A stretch of DNA of 64,000 bases from Flaviramulus basaltis (GTDB taxonomy: Bacteria; Bacteroidota; Bacteroidia; Flavobacteriales; Flavobacteriaceae): NCBI RefSeq assembly GCF_900114265.1, contig NZ_FPKV01000005.1, forward strand, positions 1 through 64,000. Direction: 5' to 3'. The notes beneath the pieces were generated by a model that ran no database searches, was not told the origin of the DNA, and worked only from the letters and a program-made list of their open reading frames with translations. Position 1 is the stretch's first letter; each line of letters begins with the position of its first letter. Positions 33,901 through 43,246 of this stretch are shown here, in pieces. The translations under genes and the position numbers were made by a program.

Positions 33901-35398
33901 GAACATAGGTAAGCGATAAAATCAATGCTCCAAGAATAGCAAACATTACCGTTTGAGCCATTGGATGAAACATTTTTCCTGCAACCCCGCTCAAGGCCAA
34001 AATAGGAACGTAAACAATTAATATAATGATTTGTCCAAAGGCAGCGGAATTCATCATTTTTCCAGCCGAGTGCCTTACCTCGGCATCCATTTGTTTAGAT
34101 GACAGCTTTTCAACGCCTGCATATTTCTTTTTACTGGTATGAATCCCAAACATTACAGATTCAACAACAATTACCGCCCCATCCACGATAAGACCAAAAT
34201 CGATTGCACCCAAACTCATTAGGTTTCCGGAAACCCCAAAGAGGTTCATCATCGCGATTGCAAAAAGCATTGAGAGTGGAATGACCGAAGCCACTATCAA
34301 ACCACCTCTTAAATTCCCAAGAAAGAGGATTAATACAAAAATTACTATTAAAGCACCTTCCGTAAGATTTGTGGTTACCGTTCCTATTGCACGGTCCACC
34401 AAACCTTTCCTATCCAAATAAGGCTCAATGGTTACGCCTTCGGGTAAAGTTTCTTTAATCTGTTCAATTTTAGCTTTTACATCATTGATAACTGCGGAAG
34501 AGTTTGCTCCCTTTAGCATCATTACAATTCCTGTAACAACTTCGCCCTCTCCATTTCGCGTAGCCGCTCCATAGCGCACACCGTGACCAAATTGTACTTT
34601 GGCAACATCCCTTACAAGTACTGGTGTTCCGTTATTTACTTTAACAGCTATTTTCTCCAATTCTTGTAAATTGTTCACAAGTCCTTCGCTTCGAATAAAA
34701 TAAGCATTAGGACCTTTATCTATATAAGCGCCACCCGTGTTTTGATTGTTTTTTTCCAGCGCGGTAAAAATATCTTCAATAGAAACCTTCATACTTTGAA
34801 GTTTATCTGGGTCTATGGCAATTTCATATTGTTTAACCAAACCACCAAAACCACTCACTTCTGCAACACCAGGTGTTCCTAAAAGTTGTCTTTTGATAAT
34901 CCAATCCTGTATAGTTCTTAATTCGGTGGCATCATATTTATCTTCATATCCTTTTTCGGTATGAATTACATATTGATAAATTTCACCCAAGCCGGTAGTT
35001 ACGGGTCCCATTTCAGGTTTTCCGATGCCTTCAGGAATATCTTTGGCAGCCTGCGTTAATCGCTCTTGAACTTGTTGCCTTGCCCAATATAAATCGACAC
35101 TTTCCTCAAAAACAATAGTTACTATAGAAAGCCCGAATCGAGAAAAGGAACGCATATCCTTAATACCAGGAATACTAACCATTGTTTGTTCTACTGGAAA
35201 CGTAACTAATTGTTCTACTTCTTGTGCCGCTAAAGTGGGTGATATGGTAATAACCATAACTTGATTGTCTGTGATGTCTGGAACTGCATCAATGGGTAGC
35301 TGTGTTAGCGAATATGTGCCCCATCCAATTAGAGCCAGCGTAAATAATCCGATAACAAGTTTATTGTTTATCGAAAATGCAATGATTTTGTCTAACAT
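30998..35398 (-). CDS. czcA: CzcA-type heavy-metal RND pump fused to TolC-like domain, copy 1
   Basis: A 1466-residue fusion. Residues ~1-1050 form the proton-driven RND pump. The helix-4 motif AIDFGLIVDGAVIVVE has the two D and one E of CzcA-type (Zn/Co/Cd/Ni) pumps rather than Cu/Ag CusA. Residues ~1065-1085 form a hydrophobic helix ending MQLQAQ, like an internal signal peptide. Residues ~1090-1466 form a TolC/CzcC-like outer-membrane factor. An inner- and an outer-membrane domain on one chain should need cleavage. It is a paralogue of 57440-61840, with the same length and layout. Confidence 0.88.
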   Translation of the reverse strand: MLDKIIAFSINNKLVIGLFTLALIGWGTYSLTQLPIDAVPDITDNQVMVITISPTLAAQEVEQLVTFPVEQTMVSIPGIKDMRSFSRFGLSIVTIVFEESVDLYWARQQVQERLTQAAKDIPEGIGKPEMGPVTTGLGEIYQYVIHTEKGYEDKYDATELRTIQDWIIKRQLLGTPGVAEVSGFGGLVKQYEIAIDPDKLQSMKVSIEDIFTALEKNNQNTGGAYIDKGPNAYFIRSEGLVNNLQELEKIAVKVNNGTPVLVRDVAKVQFGHGVRYGAATRNGEGEVVTGIVMMLKGANSSAVINDVKAKIEQIKETLPEGVTIEPYLDRKGLVDRAIGTVTTNLTEGALIVIFVLILFLGNLRGGLIVASVIPLSMLFAIAMMNLFGVSGNLMSLGAIDFGLIVDGAVIVVESVMFGIHTSKKKYAGVEKLSSKQMDAEVRHSAGKMMNSAAFGQIIILIVYVPILALSGVAGKMFHPMAQTVMFAILGALILSLTYVPMMSALALGRKTEHKRNFSDKMMDFFQRMYQPILEAALHAKLLVLGLAVGLFIITLIVFANMGGEFIPQLDEGDFAVETRVPVGSSIDQMIDVSQKAQSILLNEYPDEVKQVVNKIGSGEIPTDPMPIEAGDMMVILSPKSEWTKAGGREELAAEMKESLSIIPNATFSFQQPIQMRFNELLTGAKQDVVIKIYGEDLNLLSDLAGNVGSKIKSVEGVEDLYVEEVTGLPQINIQMNRDKISQYGMNIEDVNNAIETAFAGTSAGLVYEGERRFDLVVRLDKNYRTDITDVQNLYVSTPQGNQIPLSQVANISFEPGPVQIQRDNAKRRIIVGFNVRDRDVQSIIEDIKQIMNSKVDMPAGYYVTYGGQFQNLQEANQRLMIALPVALLLILVLLYFTFGSMKQSLLIFTAIPLSAIGGVFALIIRDLPFSISAGIGFIALFGVAVLNGIVLVAEFNRLDKEGVSDIYERVIKGTRVRLRPVLMTATVAALGFLPMALSNSSGAEVQRPLATVVIGGLITATALTLIVLPVLYIYFTDRKAKFNFRSKKIVITLIVIGGLFFPAMQLQAQETSMVQEREITLQQAIEMALQNNNRIKIAQYEIEVEEKGKYGAITIPRTEFSYSSGEFNTPTVKDNLYGITQRINFPTVYTSQFKLAKARVNSSEQLKVIEENDLIADVKAAYFRVVFLIQNKQLLQRQDSLYGNLNRSSSMRYESGESTKLESVTSATQAMQIKNKLQQNEADMRIAKKRLQVVLNTNDDIRITDSELVRREIDLDIENQSVEQSPFYVYLKQQLELRKRETNVERNKVLPDIMFGYNSQTFIGAQNSGIANQNFSDNDQFSFFQLGISIPLFPGGHRAKIQTAKIEEYIVQSQIELNKTQLQGELQNLLQEYYKLQGTLDYYQNEALPQAELIIDNSEKSFKSGDVSYTQYLQNLTLANSIQTEYLNTLYQYNQSIIVIEALLGL

Positions 35399-35494
35399 TA
35401 TGTTTAAAATATTTTTAAGTCGTAAATAATAAAAATGAAAATACCATAGGAGTGAACATCAGATTTGAACAACAAAGCCGATGATTAATTTTTA

Positions 35495-35572
35495 ATACAA
35501 ATATGGTAGAGGCAATGGCATTGAAGCTGACATTACCTAGGCACAATAAAATGGCAAATACAAATATTGTAT
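35495..35572. promoter_or_regulatory. Two related palindromic sites upstream of czcA copy 1
   Basis: ATACAAATATTGTAT (35558-35572) is a perfect inverted repeat (ATACAA-ATA-TTGTAT). ATACAAATATGGTAG at 35495-35509 is a near copy, 63 bases away. Both lie 100-170 bases before czcA, after the upstream small gene. The spacing suggests operator sites for a metal-responsive regulator. The regulator is unknown. Confidence 0.4.
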
Positions 35573-35602
35573 TATGCTAATTTTATTAAGCTAGAAAGAA
35601 AA

Positions 35603-35995
35603 TTAACAAAGAGGAGGCCCACGAAGGGAATAGGAGTAAAAATTAACGGAATAAGGCTTAACCAAATAATCTCGAAAACGTTGTTTTTCTCGATTGGTGT
35701 GCCATAGTTCCTGTTTTTCTAATTCAGAATATAAAAAATTATTAGCAATTGTTTTAGTTGTTGTTTTTATCACTTTTTCAACCCCTGTTAAGTAGGTCAA
35801 ATTCCTGTCATTAGTGAAATGTTGAAAGTGTTCAAAAATATGACTTAAATCTGAATGGCTATGTTCTACCTGAATTTCAAAACTTATACTGTTAGAAATA
35901 TCATTAGAATGTATTTCATCAATATGGGGTACCACATCGTGACCTATCATAATGAAGGCTGCTGTAAAGAACAGTATATTTCTAAATAGCTTCAA
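35603..35995 (-). CDS. Small exported His-containing protein upstream of czcA
   Basis: A 130-residue protein with an N-terminal signal helix (MKLFRNILFFTAAFIMIG). A histidine-containing mature part follows (HDVVPHIDEIHS, VEHSHSDLSHIFEHFQHF), able to bind metals. It ends in the unusual YSLRGPPLC. It lies 204 bases before the CzcA gene. Similar small genes precede CzcA in other Bacteroidota, but no function is known. A frameshifted copy lies at 36397-36788. Sensor or scavenger of metal in the periplasm is a guess. Confidence 0.6.
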   Translation of the reverse strand: MKLFRNILFFTAAFIMIGHDVVPHIDEIHSNDISNSISFEIQVEHSHSDLSHIFEHFQHFTNDRNLTYLTGVEKVIKTTTKTIANNFLYSELEKQELWHTNREKQRFRDYLVKPYSVNFYSYSLRGPPLC

Positions 35996-36057
35996 AGAAT
36001 ATTAAATTCAAAAATTAGTTGCGAAATTAGTTGTTTTATTCTAAACACCAAAATTTT

Positions 36058-36240
36058 TCAATGAATATGATCAGCAATATACATATTACTGTACAAGGCT
36101 AAAATGAATAATAGAAGTACGAAAATAACAATTGAAACAATAAAGAAAATTTTCAATGCTTTATATTTTTTTGCAATTTCTATTTCAGATTTTTTTCTAT
36201 TTTTCTCTAGCTTTCTTTTATCTCTACGGTTTTGTGACAT
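36058..36240 (-). CDS. Tiny Arg/Lys-rich single-TM protein, copy A
   Basis: A 60-residue protein: a basic, polar start (MSQNRRDKRKLEKNRKKSE), a linker, one strong transmembrane helix (~30-50) and a short end ADHIH. It belongs to a set in this window (40500-40682, 45539-45706 and a remnant at 40771-40886) with the same MSxNRR start and one helix. The shared start across divergent copies suggests a real family. Function unknown; it sits among metal genes every time. Confidence 0.55.
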   Translation of the reverse strand: MSQNRRDKRKLEKNRKKSEIEIAKKYKALKIFFIVSIVIFVLLLFILALYSNMYIADHIH

Positions 36241-36396
36241 TACTTTAGGTAATATTATTTTAGTTAATGAGTAGTATTTTTAATACTAATTATGAATAAT
36301 CGGAATAGTTATGACAAAAGATTATTGTATAACTAGATTATGATACAAGTAGCATCAAGCTCAATAAATACTTGAATAATATATCACTTTAAGGAA

Positions 36397-36788
36397 TTAG
36401 CTAGAAGGAGGACCCCGAAGGGTATGGTGGGATAAAGTTGTAAAATATAAAATTTTAGGATAATCCCAAAAACGCTGCTTTTCAAAATTTGTATGCCAAA
36501 TAAATTGATTATCAATATTAACTATTAAATCAGAATTTTGGAGAATTTTTGTCTTTAAATTCAGAGTTTTAACAGCTCCAATTACATATTTTGAAGTCCT
36601 TTCATTAGAAGAATGCTGGAAATGTTCAAATATATGACCTAGATCAAAAAATGGCTATGCTCTAATTGAACTACATAATTCGTGTTAGTAACATAAGTAG
36701 AATGTAATTCATCAATATGAGGTACCACATCGTGACCAATCATAATGAAAAGAGATACGCTAAATAATAGGCTTCTAATTAAATTCAA
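36397..36788 (-). pseudogene. Frameshifted copy of the small exported czcA-linked protein
   Basis: Aligned with the gene at 35603-35995 from the start (SLFIMIGHDVVPHIDELHS) to the end (TLRGPPSS). The frame breaks near 36648, after EHSH, in a T-rich run, where the original would continue as DLGHIFEHFQHS. The apparent start is TTG at 36788. The duplicated and broken copy lies upstream of the intact gene, with copy A of the tiny membrane protein between them. 36789-37087 holds no gene. Confidence 0.8.
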
Positions 36789-37087
36789 GTAATTTTTATA
36801 GAGGATGAGAAAATAATAAAATAATTCAAAACATAATTGAATTTATTACCACATATGAATTAGAAAATTGAATTCTTTAATTCTAATAACTTAAAAAAAA
36901 TATTAATTTTAGGACTTTTCATTATTTCATTTCATCCTCCACGCTTCCACAAGCCAACACAACATATCTAAATCAAAATATGGATTGCTAATTTATCAAT
37001 ATACATATTAAAAATACAGTATTAATTTATAAAATATCGTTTCCCAGCAGTCTATTCAAATTTTATCCATTTTAAGATTCCATATAC

Positions 37088-37867
37088 TTAAATAGCATTT
37101 GCTGATTTTTGATTGAAGCATTTTACCAACATTTTATAAAGTTCTGGATGTTTCTTTTTGAGCAAATCAGGTCGCTCAAAAAAATATTCTGAAGCTACAG
37201 CAAAAAATTCAGCCTGGTTTGTGCCTCCATATTTTCGGATATCCGAATGATTATCATTTATCGCTTCCATTTCCTTATGGATTAAATTCAACCAAGGCAT
37301 CGCATATTGATGTTCTAATAACCGTTCTGGCACACCGTCTGTCTGGTCATCTATTTTATCAATAAGATGAACAAATTCGTGTATGCCAGTATTACTTTTA
37401 TCGGTTGTGTTATTGAAACCGTGATACAATGCTTTTTTAGATAAAATCATTTGCTTCTCAAAACGTCCGTTTCCAACTATGCCGCCAATGTTTCTTGAGT
37501 TATCCTTGCTGCTAAATTGCATATCCTCATTAAAATAATCTGGATATAAAAGGATGCCGCTTAAATTGGTGTAATGCCATTCTTTAAAGCCAAAAACAGG
37601 AATTACCGCACTTGCTGCAATTAAAATTTTGTCTAATTCTTCTAATTCAAACTGCACACCATCAATATACACCTCACTTAAAAACTGCATCATTTTTTGT
37701 TGAAAAACAAGTTGCCTGCCTTTAGAAAGATTTTTATAATAAAGAACATTCTCCATTAATAATTTTTGCCAATGCTCTGGAAATGGCTTTACGGTTTGTC
37801 TTTTTGCTTTTCTGTAAAAATGAATAGCAAACAAAAGAATCACCACAAAAATTAACGTATAGACCAT
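37088..37867 (-). CDS. Zinc-dependent M90-family (MtfA-like) peptidase
   Basis: A 259-residue protein. It has a transmembrane helix at the N-terminus (residues ~2-14, followed by a basic RKAKRQ), the zinc-binding HEFVH motif in GIHEFVHLIDKIDD (~164-178) and a C-terminal NQAEFFAVASEYFFE that carries the third ligand region of MtfA-type peptidases. In E. coli MtfA responds to glucose signalling via Mlc; the role here is unknown. It is the third gene after copA and the CopZ-like gene, with close spacing, and has a truncated duplicate at 19305-19466. Confidence 0.8.
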   Translation of the reverse strand: MVYTLIFVVILLFAIHFYRKAKRQTVKPFPEHWQKLLMENVLYYKNLSKGRQLVFQQKMMQFLSEVYIDGVQFELEELDKILIAASAVIPVFGFKEWHYTNLSGILLYPDYFNEDMQFSSKDNSRNIGGIVGNGRFEKQMILSKKALYHGFNNTTDKSNTGIHEFVHLIDKIDDQTDGVPERLLEHQYAMPWLNLIHKEMEAINDNHSDIRKYGGTNQAEFFAVASEYFFERPDLLKKKHPELYKMLVKCFNQKSANAI

Positions 37868-37882
37868 ATTATAACAAAAGTA

Positions 37883-38095
37883 TTAATCTACAGGTTCAGC
37901 CTTGAACCCTACTTTTTGCAATGTAGCCTTTACATCTTCTTCGGTAGCACCATCGCTTTCTACTGTTAGAATTTTATCTGGGTTGGCGGTATCCACTTCC
38001 CAGCTTTCAACACCTTCTTGCTTGTTTAAAATAGGGGTTACTTTTGATACACAACCACCACAATTGATATTTGTTTTAAATTTTAAAGTTTTCAT
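37883..38095 (-). CDS. CopZ-like heavy-metal-binding chaperone (HMA domain)
   Basis: A 70-residue single-domain HMA protein with the metal-binding CxxC in NINCGGCVSKV (C12, C15) and the usual beta-alpha-beta pattern. It most likely carries Cu(I) to the neighbouring CopA. The ATG is 23 bases downstream of the copA stop, and the next gene follows after 15 bases, so the three are one transcription unit. Confidence 0.85.
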   Translation of the reverse strand: MKTLKFKTNINCGGCVSKVTPILNKQEGVESWEVDTANPDKILTVESDGATEEDVKATLQKVGFKAEPVD

Positions 38096-38118
38096 CTTAT
38101 TTGAATTTATAATTAATA

Positions 38119-40377
38119 TTAAAGTTTTACTCGTTTAAGTCTTAAGCTATTTAAGACTACAGATACGCTACTGAAAGCCATTGCCATTCCTGCAATCATT
38201 GGGTCCAATAAAAATCCATTTATGGGATACAAAACGCCTGCTGCAATAGGAATACCAATGAGATTATAAATGAATGCCCAAAACAGGTTCTGACGTATGC
38301 CCAACACGGTTCTTTTTGACAGTTCCAATGCTTTTGGAATGGATTGTAAATCTGATGTTATCAAGGTCATTTTTGCTACGTCCATCGCTATATCTGAACC
38401 TTTTCCCATTGCAATACTCACATTGGCTTGCGCCAAAGCCTGGGAATCATTAATACCATCGCCAACCATTGCGACTATCTTTCCGTCCGCCTGTAATTTT
38501 TCGACAAAAGCCGCTTTGTCCGAAGGCATTACTTCGCCTTTATAATTGGATATTCCTACCTGATTTGCCACGGCAGAAGCCGTTTTATAGTTGTCTCCAG
38601 TGAGCATATAGACCTCGATGCCCCTTTCTTGAAGCGTAACTATAGCCTTTTTTGAAGTTTCCTTAATCTTGTCTGCAATGGCGAGTATCGCCAGCACTTG
38701 CTTTTCATTGCCAAGGAAAATGACTGTTTTCGCTTGCTCTTCGAGACTTTCTGCTGTTTGCATTAAGGAAGCGTCGATTTGGATATTTTTCTCAAGCATT
38801 AGTTTATGGTTTCCAACATAGTATTGTGAACCTTTTTCTGTTTGAGCTTTTACACCCATCCCTGTAATACTTTCAAAAGAAGCAATTTCAGCTTTTTCAA
38901 TATTCTCATCTTTTAAGTGGTGGACTACCGCCTCTGCCAAAGGGTGTTCTGAATGTGCTTCGATTGCCAAAAGAATTTCCTTGTATTCGTTTTGATTTTC
39001 AAGTTCATCCTTCCAAAGTATATCCGTTACCAAAGGTTTTCCTTCCGTAATTGTGCCTGTTTTATCAAGAATGACCGCATTCACTTTATATCCGAGTTCC
39101 AAACTTTCGGCATCTTTTATAAGAATATTGTTTTCTGCGCCTTTACCAATTCCCACCATTATGGCGGTAGGTGTTGCCAATCCTAATGCACAAGGACAGG
39201 CTATAACCAATACTGCTACCGAGGTTAATAAGGCTTGTGAAAAACCATTATCGCCACCAATAGACATCCAAACTATGAATGTAATGATAGATATCCCCAG
39301 AACAACTGGAACAAAAATACCTGCAATCTTATCGACCAGTTTTTGGACAGGTGCCTTACTCCCTTGGGCTTCTTGAACCATTTTAATGATTTGTGACAAC
39401 AAGGTTTCTCCACCTACTTTTTCGGCAGTAAATTGAAAACTTCCTTTTTGGTTTACCGTGCCTGCAAATACTTTTTCATTCTTTAATTTTTCAACTGGAA
39501 CAGGTTCTCCCGTAATCATACTTTCATCTACATAAGAGCTTCCCTTGGAAACTAGGCCATCCACAGGAATCTTTTCTCCAGGACGAACCAATATGGTCTG
39601 ACCAACTTGTACAGAAGAAATGGGAATTTCTTTTTCTTCCCCATTCTCAATAATTTTTAGCGTTTTGGGTTGTAATCCCATCAGTTTTTTAATGGCCGAA
39701 GAGGTATTTGATTTTGCCTTTTCTTCCAAAAGTTTCCCCAAGGAAATAAATGTGATAATCACGGTAGCTGCCTCATAATACACGTGAGGCTCGATACCAC
39801 GACTCAACCAAAATTTAGGAAAAAAGGTATTGAATACACTAAAGATAAAAGCGATTCCTGTGCTCAAAGCTACCAAGGTATCCATATTTGCTTTACCGTG
39901 TTTGGCCTGCTTGAAAGCATTGATGAAAAAGCTACGCCCGAACCAAAAAAGAATTGGAAAAGTCAACACCAAAGAAATCCACTTACCTGGTTCCCATTGC
40001 ATAAAAAACATTCCTAATACAAAAATTGGAAGCGTAAGTATTGCCGACCAGATGGTACGGTATTTTATATCCTGATAGTGCTTTTGTTGAAGTTCTTGTT
40101 GTACTTCCGAAGGATTTTCTGCATCTATGATAATATCATAACCTACCTCACGAAGTGCATTTTGAAGTTGATTAGGACTCAACGCTTTGTCGTATTCGAC
40201 AAGAACTGAACTATTGGCAAAGTTTACGCTTGCATCAAATACGCCATCTGTGTGTTTTAAAACGGATTCAACGCTTGCTGCGCAAGATGCGCAGGTCATA
40301 CCTGTAACTGGGAACGATTCTTTTATTCCCTGTTTATGGTTCTTTTCTTTGGTTTCAAATATGTTGATTGTTTCCAT
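38119..40377 (-). CDS. copA: Copper-exporting P-type ATPase CopA
   Basis: A 752-residue P1B-1-type ATPase that pumps Cu(I) out of the cytosol. It has one N-terminal HMA domain with GMTCASC (27-33), the membrane metal-site motif [10 protein letters not shown], the phosphorylation site DKTGTITEG, the TGDN hinge and the GDGIND motif. The C-terminal helices end with NSLRLKR. All catalytic residues are present and the length is normal. It is followed by the CopZ-like gene. No regulator gene of the CueR/CsoR type is adjacent. Confidence 0.92.
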   Translation of the reverse strand: METINIFETKEKNHKQGIKESFPVTGMTCASCAASVESVLKHTDGVFDASVNFANSSVLVEYDKALSPNQLQNALREVGYDIIIDAENPSEVQQELQQKHYQDIKYRTIWSAILTLPIFVLGMFFMQWEPGKWISLVLTFPILFWFGRSFFINAFKQAKHGKANMDTLVALSTGIAFIFSVFNTFFPKFWLSRGIEPHVYYEAATVIITFISLGKLLEEKAKSNTSSAIKKLMGLQPKTLKIIENGEEKEIPISSVQVGQTILVRPGEKIPVDGLVSKGSSYVDESMITGEPVPVEKLKNEKVFAGTVNQKGSFQFTAEKVGGETLLSQIIKMVQEAQGSKAPVQKLVDKIAGIFVPVVLGISIITFIVWMSIGGDNGFSQALLTSVAVLVIACPCALGLATPTAIMVGIGKGAENNILIKDAESLELGYKVNAVILDKTGTITEGKPLVTDILWKDELENQNEYKEILLAIEAHSEHPLAEAVVHHLKDENIEKAEIASFESITGMGVKAQTEKGSQYYVGNHKLMLEKNIQIDASLMQTAESLEEQAKTVIFLGNEKQVLAILAIADKIKETSKKAIVTLQERGIEVYMLTGDNYKTASAVANQVGISNYKGEVMPSDKAAFVEKLQADGKIVAMVGDGINDSQALAQANVSIAMGKGSDIAMDVAKMTLITSDLQSIPKALELSKRTVLGIRQNLFWAFIYNLIGIPIAAGVLYPINGFLLDPMIAGMAMAFSSVSVVLNSLRLKRVKL

Positions 40378-40499
40378 AATCCTATTCTTATTTGTAAACT
40401 ACAAATTTCAGGATTAAAGGGCTTTAAACTGTTACGTTTTAGGCTGAAAGATTTGTAGAATTTGCTTAATTCGTTTCATCTATTGCAAAAGCATTGTTT

Positions 40500-40682
40500 C
40501 TAAATAGATATAAAATACTTTAGGAATTGCAAGAACAGTACAAAGCAAATTAACACAATAACAACGATTAGAATACTAATCCAAATTATTTTATCTTTTT
40601 TGGTAATGCTATTTTTTACAGAGGGTACTTTATTGCTTTTTTTATTTCGTCTATTCCGTCTATTTCTCCTGTTTTCTGACAT
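40500..40682 (-). CDS. Tiny Arg/Lys-rich single-TM protein, copy B
   Basis: A 60-residue protein: MSENRRNRRNRRNKKSNK, then KKDKIIWISILIVVIVLICFVL as the transmembrane part. It has the same MSxNRR start and single helix as copies at 36058 and 45539. It precedes copA by 122 bases. No function is known. Codon-level similarity to the other copies seems low except in the basic start, so these are diverged homologues, not recent duplicates. Confidence 0.55.
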   Translation of the reverse strand: MSENRRNRRNRRNKKSNKVPSVKNSITKKDKIIWISILIVVIVLICFVLFLQFLKYFISI

Positions 40683-40770
40683 AAAATATCATTTTTATTA
40701 TATATCAATCATTTCCACTTCAATTTTTGTAATCACACAAACCAGTTGAATATTATATCCTGTTAATTCA

Positions 40771-40886
40771 TTAATGCTTATAAATATTCCCTTTTAGCAC
40801 AAAATATTGAACTTATCTTTTTTTGTGATTTTGTTATTCGATGATTTTTTAACTTTCTTATTTCTTTTTTTTTCTGTTTTTGATAA
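40771..40886 (-). pseudogene. Degenerate tiny Arg/Lys-rich protein, copy C
   Basis: Minus-strand sequence reads SKTEKKRNKKVKKSSNNKITKKDK, then a stop, then KGNIYKH. Compared with the intact copy D at 45539-45706 (TKRDK...LKGNIHKH), the transmembrane part is deleted and the start codon is lost. It lies directly downstream of the ATPase tail remnant at 40898-41194, the same order as in copy D. Confidence 0.6.
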
Positions 40887-40897
40887 ATCGTTTTTGA

Positions 40898-41194
40898 TTA
40901 TTTCCATTTCATCTTCTGCAATCGCACAGCGTTTATAATTGCCAACAATGCCACCCCTACATCGGCAAAAACTGCTTCCCACATTGTTGCCAAACCGCCT
41001 GCACCCAAAACCACAGCTTTTACCCCAAATGCCAAACCAATGTTTTGCCAAACGATACGACGTGCTGAACGACCAATTTTAATAGCTTTTGCTATTTTGC
41101 TCGGTTGGTCTGTTTGAATAATTACATCCGCTGTTTCTATGGCCACATCGCTGCCCAAACCGCCCATTGATATCCCAACATCGCTCGTGGCCAA
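40898..41194 (-). pseudogene. Zn/Cd P-type ATPase C-terminal remnant
   Basis: A 98-codon frame nearly identical to the last ~95 residues of the intact ATPase at 47055-49022 (DVGISMGGLGSDVAIETADV...FADVGVALLAI). It carries a two-residue deletion (VVLGAGG for VVLVLGAGG). The catalytic domains are absent, so it cannot transport. The preceding sequence still reads VLATSDVG before similarity ends, near the FTR1 gene's stop. The ATG chosen by position is internal to the original protein. Confidence 0.85.
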
Positions 41195-41212
41195 AACAAG
41201 TATTATGTTGCC

Positions 41213-43162
41213 CTAATTAATTTTAATTATTCTATTTCTATAATTACTCAAATAATAAAGCAACATAAGAACCCCAAGTAAAACCAATTGTGACATTTGA
41301 CTTTCCAACGTAGGATAGATTCCCAACCAATCAATCTTAAATGAATTTGAAAAACCTGTTACTGAAATCCATCCAGCCTCCTGAATGGCGTGAACACCCT
41401 TGCCGATAAGGATTACAGCCAAAAGGGTTATTATCCAAGAAGAATATCTGAAAAGTTGTCGAACAGGTATTTTTTTTGAATATTTCAGAAAAAGAACGGC
41501 AAGTAAGCCTATCAATGCAAAAGCCGCCAACACTCCAAACCCGATAGATGATTGAACGCCTGATTGGGTTTCCAAACCAATTGCCTGTAGAAAAAGGATC
41601 GATTCAAAAGCTTCGCGGAAAACAACCATAAATGAAAAGAATGCCAGACCAAACATTTTTTCACCATTCAATTGTGCCCCGACCTTTTTTTCAATAAACT
41701 CTTTCCATTTTTTGGAATGTGAATGATTGTGTAGCCAAAAACCGACAAAGGCAAGTACAATAACAGCTATCAAAGAGATCATTCCTTCCATTATCTCTCT
41801 GTTTTTCCCACTTATATTAATAACCCAATCCGAAAGTAACCATCCTGCCACTCCCATTAAAATAGCAGTTATCCATCCGCCGTGAATATAAGGTAAAGCT
41901 TTTTTCGCCCTTGGGGTACTACGTATGAGAGCCAAGATAAGTGCAATGATCAAAAATGCTTCCAGTCCTTCCCGAAGCATTATAGATGCCGCTAAAAAGA
42001 AAGACAGCCAATAGTTAAGCTTTTCATCTTTCATCATTTTTTCGGCGCGGTCAATTGTTGAGAGTGCACTATTTATTTTATTTTCGACCTCACTTGAATT
42101 TTCGCCCTTTTCAATTCCCTGCCTTACGTCCATCATTTTTTGCTCCAAATGGGAAGTAAATTCAGGATCATTAGCTTTTAGCCGTACTTCTACGGGTTCA
42201 ATCCCTTCTAAATAGGCAGCCAAAGCATTTTGACGGGCTTCATCCTTATTGCCATTTTTATAGCTATTTAATGTTTGATGCAGATAATCTCTCGCAATGG
42301 TTAAACTGGATTGCGATAACTTTCCCGAAGGGGAAAAAATCCTTAACGCTTTCAGTTTTTTTTGTCCTGGTATATCTGAACCGAGCTTATTCAATAATTC
42401 ATTATCGGATAGCGTGGCAACATCTTTTAGGGAGGTGTTACCATATTCCTGATCGAATGTTTTTTTCAGGGATACAGAATCTATTTTTTGTTTTTGAAAC
42501 CGTAGTGATTTTGCATAAAACGCCAAATCCCAGGCTTCTTTATCTGTCAGTTCTGTAAATGCCCTCATCGCTGTACCTTCTACGCCCAGTTTTATAGTAT
42601 TATAGGCTTCAAACGGGGATAAGTCCGTCATTAGGGAATCATTTAAAAAATTTGCGGGTGCTGGTTTTAACCCGACCGCTAAATTTCCATTTCCATCACC
42701 TGTGGCCCCGTGGCATTGAACACAGTTCTGCAAATACAGGCTTTGGCCATTTGCTTTATCCGGCCAATTTAAGGGGGCAACTTCATAGCCGGTTGCTTTA
42801 ATAATCGCCCATTTCACTTTTTCAGTTAAATCCTTTATTTTTTTACTGGAAGCTTTATTCTTAACAAAGGTTTTTAAATCATTTAAGTCAGAAAGGATAG
42901 ACTGACCTGATTCGGAAGGTAGGTTTATTGCTTTAGCCAAATTAAAAATCTTTAGGCTAAACTCCTGCATCTCTGCATATTCTGCCTTGTCGATTATTTC
43001 ACCATCTCTTACCGCCATTGGATAATCTTTTGAAAGATAGTCCAGAAGGTGGATTATACTTTGAATATTAGTATTTTTTTCCTTGGCAGAAACCTGAAAG
43101 GAAGCAAAAAATATAAAAATATATGGGAAGTATACTGGGATTGAATGAAGTTGTAATCTCAT
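41213..43162 (-). CDS. FTR1-family iron permease with cytochrome c domain
   Basis: A 649-residue fusion. A signal peptide (~1-26) is followed by a c-type cytochrome domain with heme motif C147-VQ-C150-H. Next comes a helical periplasmic region and the FTR1 permease, which has both iron-channel motifs: MLREGLEAFLII (~395-406) and VVFREAFESILF. About seven C-terminal membrane helices are predicted. It takes up iron across the inner membrane, probably coupled to Fe(II) oxidation by the heme domain. It lies 84 bases behind the TonB receptor gene and has a palindrome-like site upstream. Confidence 0.88.
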   Translation of the reverse strand: MRLQLHSIPVYFPYIFIFFASFQVSAKEKNTNIQSIIHLLDYLSKDYPMAVRDGEIIDKAEYAEMQEFSLKIFNLAKAINLPSESGQSILSDLNDLKTFVKNKASSKKIKDLTEKVKWAIIKATGYEVAPLNWPDKANGQSLYLQNCVQCHGATGDGNGNLAVGLKPAPANFLNDSLMTDLSPFEAYNTIKLGVEGTAMRAFTELTDKEAWDLAFYAKSLRFQKQKIDSVSLKKTFDQEYGNTSLKDVATLSDNELLNKLGSDIPGQKKLKALRIFSPSGKLSQSSLTIARDYLHQTLNSYKNGNKDEARQNALAAYLEGIEPVEVRLKANDPEFTSHLEQKMMDVRQGIEKGENSSEVENKINSALSTIDRAEKMMKDEKLNYWLSFFLAASIMLREGLEAFLIIALILALIRSTPRAKKALPYIHGGWITAILMGVAGWLLSDWVINISGKNREIMEGMISLIAVIVLAFVGFWLHNHSHSKKWKEFIEKKVGAQLNGEKMFGLAFFSFMVVFREAFESILFLQAIGLETQSGVQSSIGFGVLAAFALIGLLAVLFLKYSKKIPVRQLFRYSSWIITLLAVILIGKGVHAIQEAGWISVTGFSNSFKIDWLGIYPTLESQMSQLVLLGVLMLLYYLSNYRNRIIKIN

Positions 43163-43188
43163 TGAGATAATATTAAATAACTAATTAT

Positions 43189-43210
43189 TATTATTTAGAC
43201 CAAATACAAA
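43189..43210. promoter_or_regulatory. Degenerate copy of the TonB-receptor operator, upstream of FTR1
   Basis: ATTATTTAGACCAAATAC, with its central TTTAGACcAAA, matches the core of the perfect palindrome at 45447-45473 (TTTAGACTAAA) with one change. It lies between the TonB receptor and FTR1 genes, 27 bases before the FTR1 start. The same metal-responsive regulator may bind both. Confidence 0.5.
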
Positions 43211-43246
43211 TAAAGGTTTTATATTTGACTTACTTGTAAAATCACT

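Noticed and set aside
40794-41051. 85-residue minus-strand ORF as a gene of its own
   Set aside because: Its first half is the wrong frame of the ATPase remnant and its second half the decayed tiny Arg/Lys-rich protein; no unity as a product.
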